From NCBI GenBank assembly GCA_910589415.1, contig OU342636.1, positions 38,517,735 through 38,581,734 of the forward strand: a stretch of DNA of 64,000 bases, in the 5' to 3' direction. Each line of letters starts with the position of its first letter. Positions within the stretch are counted from its first letter, which is position 1. Of the stretch, positions 9,616 through 21,179 are shown piece by piece. The translations under genes were made by a program, and so were the position numbers. This DNA comes from Malachius bipustulatus (Eukaryota; Arthropoda; Insecta; Coleoptera; Melyridae). The notes under the pieces were generated by a model, which saw only the letters and a list, made by a program, of their open reading frames with translations, was not told where the DNA came from and ran no database searches.

Positions 9616-12600
9616 GTGATGGAACTTTAACAGAAAAATAATTCAATGCTAGAAATGATTGACTATCTTGACATTATTGATTTACAAGCATAAAACAAGC
9701 TATTTAGAGTATTAGCAGCCAGTAAAAACGCTAAATAGCGTCAGCTCCAATGTTAAAACTTCATGTATAACTTCACATACATTCTTGGGGATATGGGAAG
9801 TTATGCCCTATCAAAATCAGGAAAAATTTTGAAGTGACAGAAACATAATTCAATGCCAGAAATTATTGACTATCTTGACATTCTTGACTTACAAGCCTAA
9901 AAAAAAGCAAATTGGAATATTAGCAGCCAAAAAAACCGCTAAAAATGCGTCAGCTTCAATGTTAAAAGCTTGTATAACTTCACATACATTCTTGGGGATA
10001 TGAGAAGTTATGCTCTATCAAAATCAGGAAAAATTTTGAAGTGAGAGAAACATAATTCAATGCCAGAAATTATTTACTATCTTGACATTCTTGACTTACA
10101 AGCCTAAAACAAGCAAATTGGAATATTAGCAGCAAAAAAAAAAAACGCTAAAAATGCGTCAGCTTCAATGTTAAAGCTTCTTGTATAACTTCACATACAT
10201 TCTTGGGGATATGGGAAGTTATGCCCTATCAAAATCAGGAAAAATTTTGAAGTAAGAGAAACAATTCAATGCCAGAAATTATTGACTATCTTGACATTAT
10301 TGACTTACAAGCCTAAAAAAAAAGCAAATTGGAATATTAGCAGCCAAAAAAACCGCTAAAAATGCGTCAGCTTCAATGTTAAAAGCTTCTTGTATAACTT
10401 CACATACATTCTTGGGGATATGGGAAGTTATGCCCTATCAAAATCAGGAAAAATTTTGAAGTGAGAGAAACATAATTCAATGTCAAAAATTATTGACTAT
10501 CTTGACATTCTTGACTTACAAGCCTAAAACAAGCAATTTGGAATATTAGCAGCCAGTAAAAACGCTAAATAGCGTCAGCTTCAATGTTAAAAGCTTCTTG
10601 TATAACTTCACATACATTCTTGGGGGTATGGGAAGTTATGCCCTATCAAAATCAGGAAAAATTTTGAAGTGAGAGAAACATAATTCAATGTCAGAAGTTA
10701 TTGACTATCTTGACATTCTTGACTTACAAGCCTAAAACAAGCAAATTGGAATATTAGCAGCCAAAAAAACCGCTAAAAATGCGTCAGCTCCAATGTTAAA
10801 AGCTTCTTGTATAACTTCACATACATTCTTGGGGATATGGGAAGTTATGCCCTATCAAAATCAGGAAAAAATTTGAAGTGAGAGAAACATAATTCAATGT
10901 CAAAAATTATTTACTATCTTGACATTCTTGACTTACAAGCCTAAAACAAGCAATTTGGAGTATTAGCAGCGAGTAAAAACGCTAAATAGCGTCAGCTTCA
11001 ATGTTAAAAGCTTCATGTATAACTTCACATACATTCTTGGGGGTATGGGAAGTTATGCCCTATCAAAATCAGGAAAAATTTTGAAGTGAGAGAAACATAA
11101 TTCAATGCCAGAAATTATTGACTATCTTGACATTCTTGACTTACAAGCCTAAAAAAAAGCAAATTGGAATATTAGCAGCCAAAAAAACCGCTAAAAATGC
11201 GTCAGCTTCAATGTTAAAAGCTTCTTGTATAACTTCACATACATTCTTGGGGATATGGGAAGTTATGCCCTATCAAAATCAGGAAAAATTTTGAAGTGCG
11301 AGAAACATAATTCAATGCCAGAAATTATTGACTATCTTGACATTCTTGACTTACAAGCCTAAAACAAGCAATTTGGAATATTAGCAGCCAGTAAAAACGC
11401 TAAATAGCGTCAGCTTCAATGTTAAAAGCTTCTTGTATAACTTCACATACATTCTTGGGGATATGGGAAGTTATGCCCTATCAAAATCAGGAAAAATTTT
11501 GAAGTGAGAGAAACATAATTCAATGTCAAAAATTATTGACTATCTTGACATTCTTGACTTACAAGCCTAAAACAAGCAATTTGGAATATTAGCAGCCAGT
11601 AAAAACGCTAAATAGCGTCAGCTTCAATGTTAAAAGCTTCTTGTATAACTTCACATACATTCTTGGGGGTATGGGAAGTTATGCCCTATCAAAATCAGGA
11701 AAAATTTTGAAGTGAGAGTAACATAATTCAATGCCAGAAATTATTGACTATCTTGACATTCTTGACTTACAAGCCTAAAACAAGCAAATTGGAATATTAG
11801 CAGCAAAAAAAAACCGCTAAAAATGAGTCAGCTCCAATGTTAAAAGCTTCTTGTATAACTTCACATACATTCTTGGGGATATGGGAAGTTATGCCCTATC
11901 AAAATCAGGAAAAATTTTGAAGTGAGAGAAACATAATTCAATGCCAGAAATTATTTACTATCTTGACATTCTTGACTTACAAGCGTAAAACAAGCAATTT
12001 GGAATATTAGCAGCCAGTAAAAACGTTAAATAGCGTCAGCTTCAATGTTAAAGCTTCTTGTATAACTTCACATACATTCTTGGGGATATGGGAAGTTATG
12101 CTCTATCAAAATCAGGAAAAATTTTGAAGTGAGAGAAACATAATCCAATGCCAGAAGTTATTGACTATCTTGACATTCTTGACTTACAAGCCTAAAACAA
12201 GCAATTTGGAATATTAGCAGCCAGTAAAAACGCTAAAAATGCGTCAGCTTCAATGTTAAAAGCTTCTTGTATAACTTCACATACATTCTTGGGGATATGG
12301 GAAGTTATGCTCTATCAAAATCAGGAAAAATTATGAAGTGAGAGAAACATAATTCAATGCCAGAAATTATTGACTATCTTGACATTCTTGAATTACAAGC
12401 CTAAAACAAGCTACTTGGAATATTTGCAGCCAGTAAAAACGCTAAATAGCGTCAGCTTCAATGTTAAAAGCTTCATGTATAACTTCACATACATTCTTGG
12501 GGGTATGAGAAGTTATGCCCTATCAAAATCAGGAAAAATTTTGAAGTGACAGAAACATTCGATGCCAGAAATTATTGACTATCTTGACATTCTTGACTTA

Positions 12601-12750
12601 CAAGCTAAAACAAGCAAATTGGAATATTAGCAGCCAAAAAAACCGCTAAAAATGCGTCAGCTTCAATGTTAAAAGCTTCTTGTATAACTTCACATACATT
12701 CTTGGGGATATGGGAATTTATGCCCTATCAAAATCAGGAAAAATTTTGAG
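9616..12750. repeat. 208-bp satellite array, 15 copies, two monomer variants
   Basis: The landmark CTTGGGGATATGGGAAGTT recurs with spacing 205-211 bp from 9784 to 12701. Two variants are interleaved. Type A carries AGTAAAAACGCTAAATAGCG, holding the 6-bp hairpin arms ACGCTA/TAGCGT. Type B carries AAAACCGCTAAAAATGCG, which breaks the hairpin. Order by copy: A B B B A B A B A A B A hybrid A B. The variant TGGGGGTATG occurs only in type A monomers. Copies are highly similar, indicating recent homogenisation. No coding content. Confidence 0.96.
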
Positions 12751-14329
12751 GTGTGACTAACAAAAAAATAACGAACTGTCACCAAAAAGACTGGAGACTT
12801 TCGTTTTTAAGTAGTTTGGTTACAAATTTCTCCAGGAACAAGCCGATTGTTTTATATGTATACTCTGGAGCTGACAAAATCTTAAAGTTCAGGTATCCCT
12901 CAGCCACGGACATAGAAGAATATACACTCAGAGACCTTTTATACCAAATCAAATGCCAGGGTTGGGGTAAAATGAACCCTAATAAATATTTTAGTTTCAC
13001 CTTGTTGAATTATGACGTAAAAGTTCCATCACTGAAGTTTTCATCACATAATATTCGAACACGTTGTTGCCATTAATAATTGATGATCCAACGCCAATCC
13101 GCTGTCCTGATGAATATTCAGGAGCTTGAATAGAACAAACTGGTACTAGTTTAGAGGAATTTGAATGCTCTCTGATCAATATCATATTGAGCTATTTACT
13201 ATCCCACCTTTCCCAGAAACCTGGAAAAATAAATGAATTGTTAAGAAAAGCAGTTTCTGGCAATATTTTTGACAGTTTTTTGTCCCCCTGTGTATGGCAG
13301 TCATTTTTGGATCGATGATGCAAGACAGGTTGTAAACCCAAATGTCCGTTATGACAGGGGTGTATCAGGAAAATAGGAAAAATCAAAAGCCCCAAACGTT
13401 TTTAAAGTTTTCAAGTCGTTTTCCAGTTTTTTTTTTCACTTTCCAGCCACTTTCAACTTCAGTAGTCATTCAATATTCGACGACCATTTTTACTTTTGTA
13501 TAGCAGCGATGGAAGAAGTGCCAAAAAGCCAAAAACGTTTTTACAACAACACAAACACTCGTCTTTTTCTTTTCGCTCGTCACAAATTTGACCCTCTTTT
13601 GGCCTCCCACCAAAACATCCCTTGTCCATAACTCTCGACCCATCCTGTTCTCTTCGTTCTATTGTCTTCGTCTTCCTTCTGCTCATCTTTTGAATGCTTC
13701 TAGTGTCCATTCTCTTCATTTACATTGATTCCACTGACAGTTTTGACACTTCAATGATTTATTTTCAAGTTACCTGCTGTAAGTACTCGTTCTATGCATC
13801 TAGCAGTCTGACATTTCACATTTTCCATCTTCCTCAACCAGATGAGAGGTCCTTGATCTGTTCTGACCAGAATTTATTTCCTGATGGTACAGTTAATTCC
13901 TCCCAGGCTTCCTCGACGTCTTGCTGTAGTGCTCGATGACTCACTCTTCTGGCTCTTGGACTAGGGATAGAACAGCACCTATCTCCCTGTTGTTATGACA
14001 AAATGAGGTCCGAGATCAAATCCTTCTTCAGTTTTCGAAAGACTGCTTCATGATTATTAGCATCCCTGATGAAAGATGTCTTGCAAAAACATCATGGATC
14101 AGGGAATCTTCGAACTTCGTTGCTTTCTAACTTTGTCGCCGATCTGGGGCACTTTGACGGTTACGGTATGTCCCAAAAGTCTACCTTCTTTTTATCCTGA
14201 AGGTTTTTTATGTGGTTTTGACTAGAGGAACCCAGAACATTGTCCAAGTGTAATATGCTGGGCAAGTTTTCCAAGTCAGCCCTCGCAGTACCAGCTCCCC
14301 CCAAAAATGTCTGTCTTTCTGTCTGTGTG
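12751..14329. other. Unassigned intergenic DNA after the satellite
   Basis: Contains an open frame at 12753-13076 (107 aa, no recognised family) starting right at the array edge, and pyrimidine-rich DNA at 13480-13720. I see no splice-compatible exons or RNA genes. Confidence 0.4.
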
Positions 14330-15200
14330 CCTGTAACTTTACTCCAGAGGCGCCATTTTTCGTCGTAGAGACTTGAAATTTCGCTCGATTGAAGAGGCGC
14401 ACGTTATCACGATGTCGATTGAAAGTGAGCGGGATCTGTTACCGGGAAGTGTCTTTTTTAGGGAATTTCGGGGGTTTTCTGGAAGATCTAAGTGTCTGAA
14501 GGTTGATCGAGTTTAAACTTGGTAAAGACGAACGTTGGCACCCTCAAATACGACCTATTGAAAATGAGCCGAATTTGAGATTTACAAGACCCCCGTTTAG
14601 GGTCGTATTTTTTTTTTTTTGTAACGTATGTATGGGATTTTTTCTCGGTAAGGGTACATCTCGGAGAGATTCTGTTTGCACAGTTACTTAGGGAAAGAAA
14701 AGAGGTACAAGACTTTTATTTAACCGATCGAAAAAATAACAAAACAGTGTGATAGAGCCATTCATTACCTACAAAAAAGGTAGATATAGTTTTTTACTTG
14801 AAACGTTGGTAGAACTGTCAAAATTAGGAAAAACTTCGGTTATGTTTTTTCCGCTACCCCCATTATTTGTATCTTCCAGTATTTTCTACATCATGGAATT
14901 TTTTAAAATTTTTTTTTTGAACGTAAAATTTGTAGTATTGGCTTCAATTCGTCTCGCGTATGTTGACACTTTTATCGAAAATGCCTGCCGGCGCCATCGG
15001 CAGAATTGCCCCAAAAGATATACCCCATTTTTTTGTTATTGGTGTCATAATTTACAAATTAAAGGAAAATTGCATGAAATTGATGTCAGGAGAATTGATT
15101 GGTAACATGGATTTATTAATGGCGACGTGTTCAGATACCTATAAAAAATTACCTATCAAGGTATGCTCTGTTTTCAATATTAAAACATTTTTTCAAGCAT
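14330..15200. repeat. Dispersed repeat, copy 1 (GGCGCCATTTTTCGTCGTAG family)
   Basis: The blocks GGCGCCATTTTTCGTCGTAG, GATTGAAGAGGCGCACG, ATTCCCTA-like and ATTACCTACAAAA recur in the same order at 41695-42540. The central part also recurs inverted near 54340-54600. It is an old interspersed element of at least 800 bp. I found no intact frame or termini. Confidence 0.7.
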
Positions 15201-16140
15201 AATAGATACAGGAAACAGGGTATTTATATTAAAAAAAAAAACAATCATATCTGTGCTTTTTATTCAACTTTATCAAACTCAAATCTTGTCCAATTTATCA
15301 CTAGAGGGACGAAAAATAAAAACGTGAAGACCCACAATGGGGCCAAAGAGTTTTACTATTATTGAAGCGAAGAAGATAAGCAAGAAATATTTTTAAACGA
15401 ATTTATGCATGCAACCCTATCATTCGAGGGAGATTGGGGGGTTCTAAAGAGATGAAGATGAGCGGTTGAAAAGACTTTGTAAGTTGTAAGGTACAATTTT
15501 TTATCTATCGCAGAAATATTTTTCACGATGTATTGCAGGTTTAAAAGAAGAAGAGGGGCTAAGAAAATTTTTTGGAAGATTAAATTCTCTTATTAATGTT
15601 ATTTCAATCAATTGTATAAATATTAGAAAAACTACTTATGTATAAATGTTCCTTAGAGTTAGGTGATGATCTGTAAATGTGTAAAATTATTTTAGTACAT
15701 AAGCGAGAGAAAAATAAAAGATCTATTTGCCTAGAAGATTTATTTTGTGAACCACAGTACGTGAAACATGTGTCAAATATGTAATTTTGCTAATTAAATG
15801 TTTAAAAAAATATTTTTTAAATTCTTTACAACCCCCCACCTATCGCACACACTCAAGAAACAAATTTTCCAAATGGTTAAAAATTTCCAACCATTTGAGA
15901 AAAAAACGGAAGTCAGAATGACGTGGCTGGGGTTCGGTGTGCTGAACCGAATATTAAACGCGGGAACAGGTGAAAAGGAGACCCAGCCGCCTTGAAGGTC
16001 AGAATTTTACTACAAGACCCTTTCACCTCTTTTAATACAACCTCGCGGTAGCATTTTGACATCTTTTGATGACATGTTTGACCGAAAATTCGGACCTTGA
16101 CTCTCGGGGAAACTTCCCCCCTATCCTACCTCTTGCTGGG
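15201..16140. other. Intergenic AT-rich DNA
   Basis: Nothing beyond low-complexity A/T tracts is supported. Confidence 0.4.
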
Positions 16141-16179
16141 GCTAGAATGGGGGACATAAATTTTTTTTGGTTATTGTGA

Positions 16180-16407
16180 GCTGATTTCGTTTTCAAGGTC
16201 TTCGATCTTATGGACCACCAGAATATTTTGTCCAAGTTGCTCGCTTTCTTTGGGTGTAAGGCCGCCCTCTGCACATTTTTGAAATCATATTTACTTAAGG
16301 GCTGGATTGTTACCTACTGTGTCACTTCTGGTGTGCCACAGGGTACTAATTTGGGCCCTCTTCTATTTTCTCTATTCTTTATGCAATCAATCGAAAAAAC
16401 TTTGTAG
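16180..16407 (+). pseudogene. Non-LTR retrotransposon RT fragment
   Basis: The frame reads ADFVFKVFDLMDHQNIL, then a divergent finger segment, then SGVPQGTNLGPLLFSLF. These are RT motif A (DF..FD..DH) and motif B (GVPQG) of Jockey/CR1-like elements. The spacing between motifs is shortened, and the frame ends at 16405-16407, before the catalytic DD box. It is a truncated, dead copy. Confidence 0.82.
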
Positions 16408-16475
16408 GCGGCCTCTCGCTTAACCCAAAGGAGAGACTCATAATATATCCGATCTGTCTAATTATTATTGTAGGA

Positions 16476-16550
16476 AGCCCGGTAGCTTAGTGGAAAGGGC
16501 ATATATGACGCGAAATCGGAAGAAGTGGGGTTCGATTCCCCACCAAGTGG
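16476..16550 (+). mobile_element. tRNA-like SINE head or tRNA pseudogene
   Basis: An A-box-like TAGCTTAGTGG (from 16483) and B-box GGTTCGATTCC (from 16529) are about 40 bp apart. GTGGG/CCCAC forms a perfect T-arm. The acceptor stem does not close, so this is a SINE head or tRNA relic and not a working tRNA. Confidence 0.6.
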
Positions 16551-17289
16551 TGGAAATAAACAACCGAATTTCCGTCTTTCATCTTATGGTTGCATATTAG
16601 ATGCAGTTTACAACATCTGGTTCTGTAAATAATAAAACTGACTCATTCGTACTTAAGTCTAAAAATAATCCCAATTTGAAGACCAGCGTGTTTCTCACGC
16701 ACGTTTAATAATAATTAAATAATAGCCCACTTACCAGTTTTCGTACTCCCCGCCGGATTTTTCGATTGAGACATTATTTGTGCTTGTTTTGTGGTGGAAA
16801 AATTCAGTGCTGCAAAAAAATCGTGCGTTAACTAAAATAAACACGTTCAAGATAAACAATTTATTAATTACAGGGCGAGAGATAAAAGGCCGCGCCGTTA
16901 GAGCGATTTTAAACAGAATTATTTTTATTAAACCTTTGTTTACTTTGATCTAAATTCATGGAGGTAGATTGAATCCAAGGACTCGACCAGAGGCAATTTA
17001 TGCAAACTCACGGCCGCTAAACTTATCATAACAGTAAATGAGTTGCTGAGACAATAAGATGGAGTCAAAGCGGCGTTGCTAGATTGGTGTAAAATTAAGA
17101 AATACTACTCGTTCATACTTTTCTTTATTGAATTGCCATTTGCATCCATCGGTAGAAGACAAAAACAATAATAAATAGGGAAGGAAATTAATTAATTAAG
17201 AGAGCTTTGAGGTGCTTGAGAAGGAGGAGAAAGCGAAATAATTTTATGATAGCGAAAATTAAACAATCCAGTTTATTGGTGTGATTTAT
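16551..17289. other. Intergenic AT-rich DNA
   Basis: No gene or structured element supported. Confidence 0.4.
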
Positions 17290-18905
17290 TATTATTCAGA
17301 ATATTGTTCTGTCTCCCGTAATAAATTTCCTTGCGACGCCCGTGTAGCTTGCTTTTTTGTTTTTGAGTCCTGTTCTGACTTGCGATGATTTAACAAGCCT
17401 TGCGGGTTGGTGAGTGGTGGATTATCCCTCTTTGAAACCGATAGTTCCGGGGGAGTATGTTTTCCTCGTTTAGTCGTGTGAGAATAATAGTTTTCAGTAT
17501 CTTGCAGATGCTGGAGAGTAGGCTGATCGATCTGTAGCTTTCTGTATGTTTTTTTTTGTTTTCCCTGGCTTGTGTATGAGTGTAATGGTTGCATTTTCCA
17601 ACCGTTGTGGAGAAAAAATTGTGTGATGCAGGTGCTGGAGATTTGTGTGATTTGTTGGACGTGGGAGCCGGGGAGTAATCTCAAGAGGACGTTGCCAATT
17701 TCGCCTTTTCCTGGAGATTTTTTATTTTTTAAGTGTGATGATTTTTTGACTGCGTCGAAGTCGGTGGTTGGTTGTCATGTGGTCTTGTATGGGTGTGTGG
17801 ATGATTTTTCTGACAGATGCGGGTGTGGCTGTGTCTTTTGTCTTCGAGTTTTGGAAGTGGTTGATCTTGAACTGCTCTTGAAGAAAGTAGGTAAGCGAAA
17901 AGTTCCACTTTTTCCAAGAGGGGTGTGAAAATTCTATGTGAGAAATTTTTTTTGTGTGATCCAGGCGGTGAAGATTTGTGTGATTTGTTGGACGTGGGAG
18001 CCCGGTAGTAATTTCAAAAGGACGTTACCAATTTCGTCTTTTCCAGGAGATTTTTTTATTTTTGAGGTGTGATGATTTTTTGACTGTGTAAAGTCGGTGG
18101 TTGGCTTGTATGGGTGTTGGATGATTTTTTCGACTGATGCGCGTGTGGCTGTGTCTTTTGTCTTTGAGTTTGGGAAGTGGTTGATCTTGAACTGCTTTTC
18201 AAGAGAGCAGCGAAGAGTTCCACTTTTTCCACGAGAGGTGTGAAAATTCGTTGTGAGGAAATTTTTTTGTGTGATCCAGGTGCTGAAGATTTGTGTGATT
18301 TGTTGGAAGTGGGAGCCCAGGAGTAAGTCCAAGAGGACGTTGCCAATTTAGTTTTTTCCTGGAGATTTTTTATTTTTGAAGTGTGATGATTTTTTGACTG
18401 CCTCGAGGTCGATGGTTGTCATATGGTCTTGTATGGGTGTATGGATGATTTTTCTGACTGATGCGCGTATGGCTGTGTCTTTTATCTTGGAGTTTGGGAA
18501 GTGGCTGATCTTGGAATTGCTCTTGAAGAACGTAAGCGAAAAGTTTCAATTTTTCCACGAGGGGTATGAAAATTCGTTGTGAGAAATTTTTTTTGTGTGA
18601 TCCAGGCGGTGAAGATTTGTGTGATTTGTTGGACATGGGAGTAATTTCAAGAGGACGTTGTCAATTTAGTCTTTTCCCGCAGATTTTTTTATTTTCGAAG
18701 TGTGTGATGATTTTTTGTCTGCGTCAAAGTCCGTGGTTTTCGTGTGATCTTGTATGGGTGTGTGGATGATTTTTTTAGACGGATGCGAGTGTGGCTGTGT
18801 CTTTCGTCCCGGAGTTTGGGAAGTGGTTGATCTTAAACTGCTCTTCAAGAGAGTCAGCGAAGAGTTCCATTTTTCCCCGAGGGGTAGGAAAACTCGTGGT
18901 TGCAC
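17290..18905 (-). mobile_element. Minus-strand non-LTR RT pseudogene with tandemly amplified finger segment
   Basis: Reading 18905 to 17290 on the minus strand, a unit of about 316-332 bp repeats four to five times; its landmark ATTTGTGTGATTTGTTGGA lies at 17641, 17973, 18289 and 18614. Each unit encodes KKSPGKDEIGNVLLKLLPG, the RT finger signature K.PG.D.I. The final unit continues into WKNATITLIHKPGK, YRSISLLSSICKILKTII and TRLVKSSQVRTG-like pieces near 17300-17600, in correct RT order but across frameshifts. A Jockey-type element is likely. It is inactive. Confidence 0.85.
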
Positions 18906-19329
18906 ATGCTGTTCAATAAAATCCCTGGAGATGACATACCTTCCTGATGTATGGAGGGAGAGTTTTTTGGTACCGTTCTACTAAAACCAAGGCCATTACC
19001 ATGCAATAAAGCTGATTTCTCACATCAGAAAATCTCAAAAAAAAAGAACGAGTGCTTGATGAAAGACTACGACTGGTGACCAGCCTTACAGATAATCAGA
19101 TGGATTCGTAGAGGGAAAAATCAACGACTCATCCCATTCACACCATCCGAAGCCTCATGGAGCTTACTACAAAGGCAGAAAGAGTACTCCTATACAATCC
19201 AGAATCCAGAGAATCCAGACCTGATGAAAAAATCAGGTGTTGGAGATTGACTCCGGGTCAAGGAGACGTAGCTCTTGACTTGGATGTCTTCACTATCCAG
19301 AAGCGAAATACCTGGAGAAAGGGGGTTGG

Positions 19330-19353
19330 GAGAGAGAGAGAGAGAGAGAGAGT
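19330..19353. repeat. (GA)n microsatellite
   Basis: A perfect GA run of about 24 bp. Confidence 0.9.
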
Positions 19354-19794
19354 CAACCCCAAATAGATTCTTCATTCTTCAGCAAAAGTTCTTTTAGTTG
19401 TTGCTTGAGTAAACATGGAAGAAAATATGACCTGGATTTTCTTCTTAATAGGTGGTTTTCAGATACAGCATGTGTACTACTAGTATGAAATTTCAAGAGA
19501 GGGGGCTCAACAATAGTCCAAATAATATGAAGATTGCTGCAAAGCTCAATCTAAACATAAAATCAATAAGCAGCGAGCTAGGAAAATGTACTTTGAAGAT
19601 AACCAAAACCATACGTAAAAAGAAAAAAAAATAGAGCTAGAATGGTATTTTATGAGGCAATTCCTTGAATAAGAAACTTTTTTCAACAATGAACAAGGAA
19701 ATTATATTTATAAGAAAAAGTATTGTATTTTAATATTTACAATGAAGGAAAATGGTGTTATAAGTTCTTATTGACCAATAGCTTACCTATCAAA

Positions 19795-19880
19795 TCCCTA
19801 GCTTTGCGTGGTTATATTTGTCAATACTACTTGCTACAGTGTACCAAGGTTCAAACCCCGGCAGGTACAATAAACTTTTT
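19795..19880 (+). mobile_element. Possible tRNA-derived SINE head
   Basis: TAGCTTTGCGTGG resembles an A box. GGTTCAAACCCC (from 19849) is a good B box, followed shortly by an oligo-T run. No cloverleaf closes. It lies about 110 bp from the hammerhead-like motif, on the opposite strand. Confidence 0.4.
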
Positions 19881-19984
19881 TTTCTTCTAGCTATAACAAA
19901 ACATATCCAAATAATAATATTAATTATTGTGCCGCCTTCTTCAAGATAAATATCCGGTAACAAATCGCGATTTTCAAAAATCAA

Positions 19985-20060
19985 AATGGTTAGGGGTGGA
20001 AATTAGGGGTATACACATGTTTCGTTCTAATTGGGACTCATCAGTCCAATGTATCTCTAT
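19985..20060 (-). ncRNA. Hammerhead ribozyme-like motif, copy A (degenerate)
   Basis: On the minus strand the core CTGATGA is followed by GTCCCAATTAGAAC and then GAAAC, matching the hammerhead order catalytic core, stem II, GAAA. Stem II would be GUCC/GGAC but has one G-to-A change. Stem III is a minimal AC/GU hairpin, and the cleavage triplet is GTA. Stem I is only partly paired here. The surrounding sequence (ATACATTG, AATTTCCACC) is shared with the copy at 45270-45330. Small type I hammerheads like this are known in Penelope-like elements and retrozymes. Confidence 0.62.
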
Positions 20061-20339
20061 CTACCGACACACACTATAATTTGACAGGCTGTATTATGAG
20101 AAATTAATTTAAAAAAGGATATTTGGCAACGATGCACTCTCAATTTAACAAACCGCTCTATATTAGAACAAATTTAATTGTTTATTAGTTTACTAGAGAG
20201 ACCCTGTACATATAAACCTTAGACCTTAAACCCATAAACAACCGTTACCATAAAACGTAAATATTTATTTCCACAATAACGATTACGTATCGATAAATAT
20301 TGGCGAGTTGTAAAAATTTAATCGGTTTTACCTGAGCCG

Positions 20340-20741
20340 CCGAGCCACCTTTAGCCGCGAGTCCGCAACGGAACAACGTACCTGAAGGAATTCTGCATCT
20401 ACCTCTACCACTACGACAACTCTGTTGGGTACTGGTTGCTATCGCTACTCCTCATCAAAGTGCTCAAAACTCAAGCAGTCTCGGCTGTATTTGTTTGTTC
20501 CAGTTCCGTTATTATTATTATTAATCAGTTGCACGGTCAATTATTTAAATTGCCTTATCTCTAATTGTCTTTATCAGGTCTCTCTTCTTGCGGTCGGTTG
20601 ATTGAACTTACCTACCTTGTGTTATTGTTGAAGTGATAAAATCTGACGTGCAACTATAGTAAAGGTACTGAAGGTACTGATACTGGTGCTGCCGGTTTAA
20701 ATAATATAATTAATTATTAATTATTATTAAATTTTGGCAGG
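20340..20741 (+). other. Candidate non-coding 5' exon
   Basis: A GC-richer block inside AT-rich DNA ends at a strong donor-like site, GGCAG followed by gtgagt at 20742. It has no useful ATG. It could be a 5' UTR exon of the downstream GGT. This is inference only. Confidence 0.22.
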
Positions 20742-20949
20742 TGAGTTATTATTAGTAGATAGATCGACCTTTCTCTTATTTCACTTTTTTTATTTTATAC
20801 CAATAACACGCTTTGTTTGTTTAATAATGTTACTTCAGTAGTGCTTTTTTTATTGCAATATTGTTTATTAATAATTATTATCTTCGCAATCATGAAAATT
20901 GAGAAGTTCAGTGACATAAACGCCTGTTCCTGTTAGTTGAATATTTTGC

Positions 20950-20985
20950 CACTAGTGCTAGTGCTAGTGCTAGTGCTAGTGCTAT
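20950..20985. repeat. (GTGCTA)n microsatellite
   Basis: Five perfect hexamers starting in actagtgcta. Confidence 0.9.
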
Positions 20986-21179
20986 CATCAATCATTAAAT
21001 AATTGAGATGGTCAGTGTACTGTAAATAAATTATTGTGATCTTCAATTACCTTAATTGACTGGATAATTACGCCCCCTTTTGACAAAACGTATAATTATT
21101 ATTGAATAAATAAATTATAAATTATAATATGAAAAAAAAAGGTTCATTTTATGAAAAACTTCAAGGCAACAATTTGATA

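Noticed and set aside
12753..13076. 107-aa open frame after the satellite
   Set aside because: No recognisable motif, AT-driven composition, start at the array edge, and equally long frames on the other strand.
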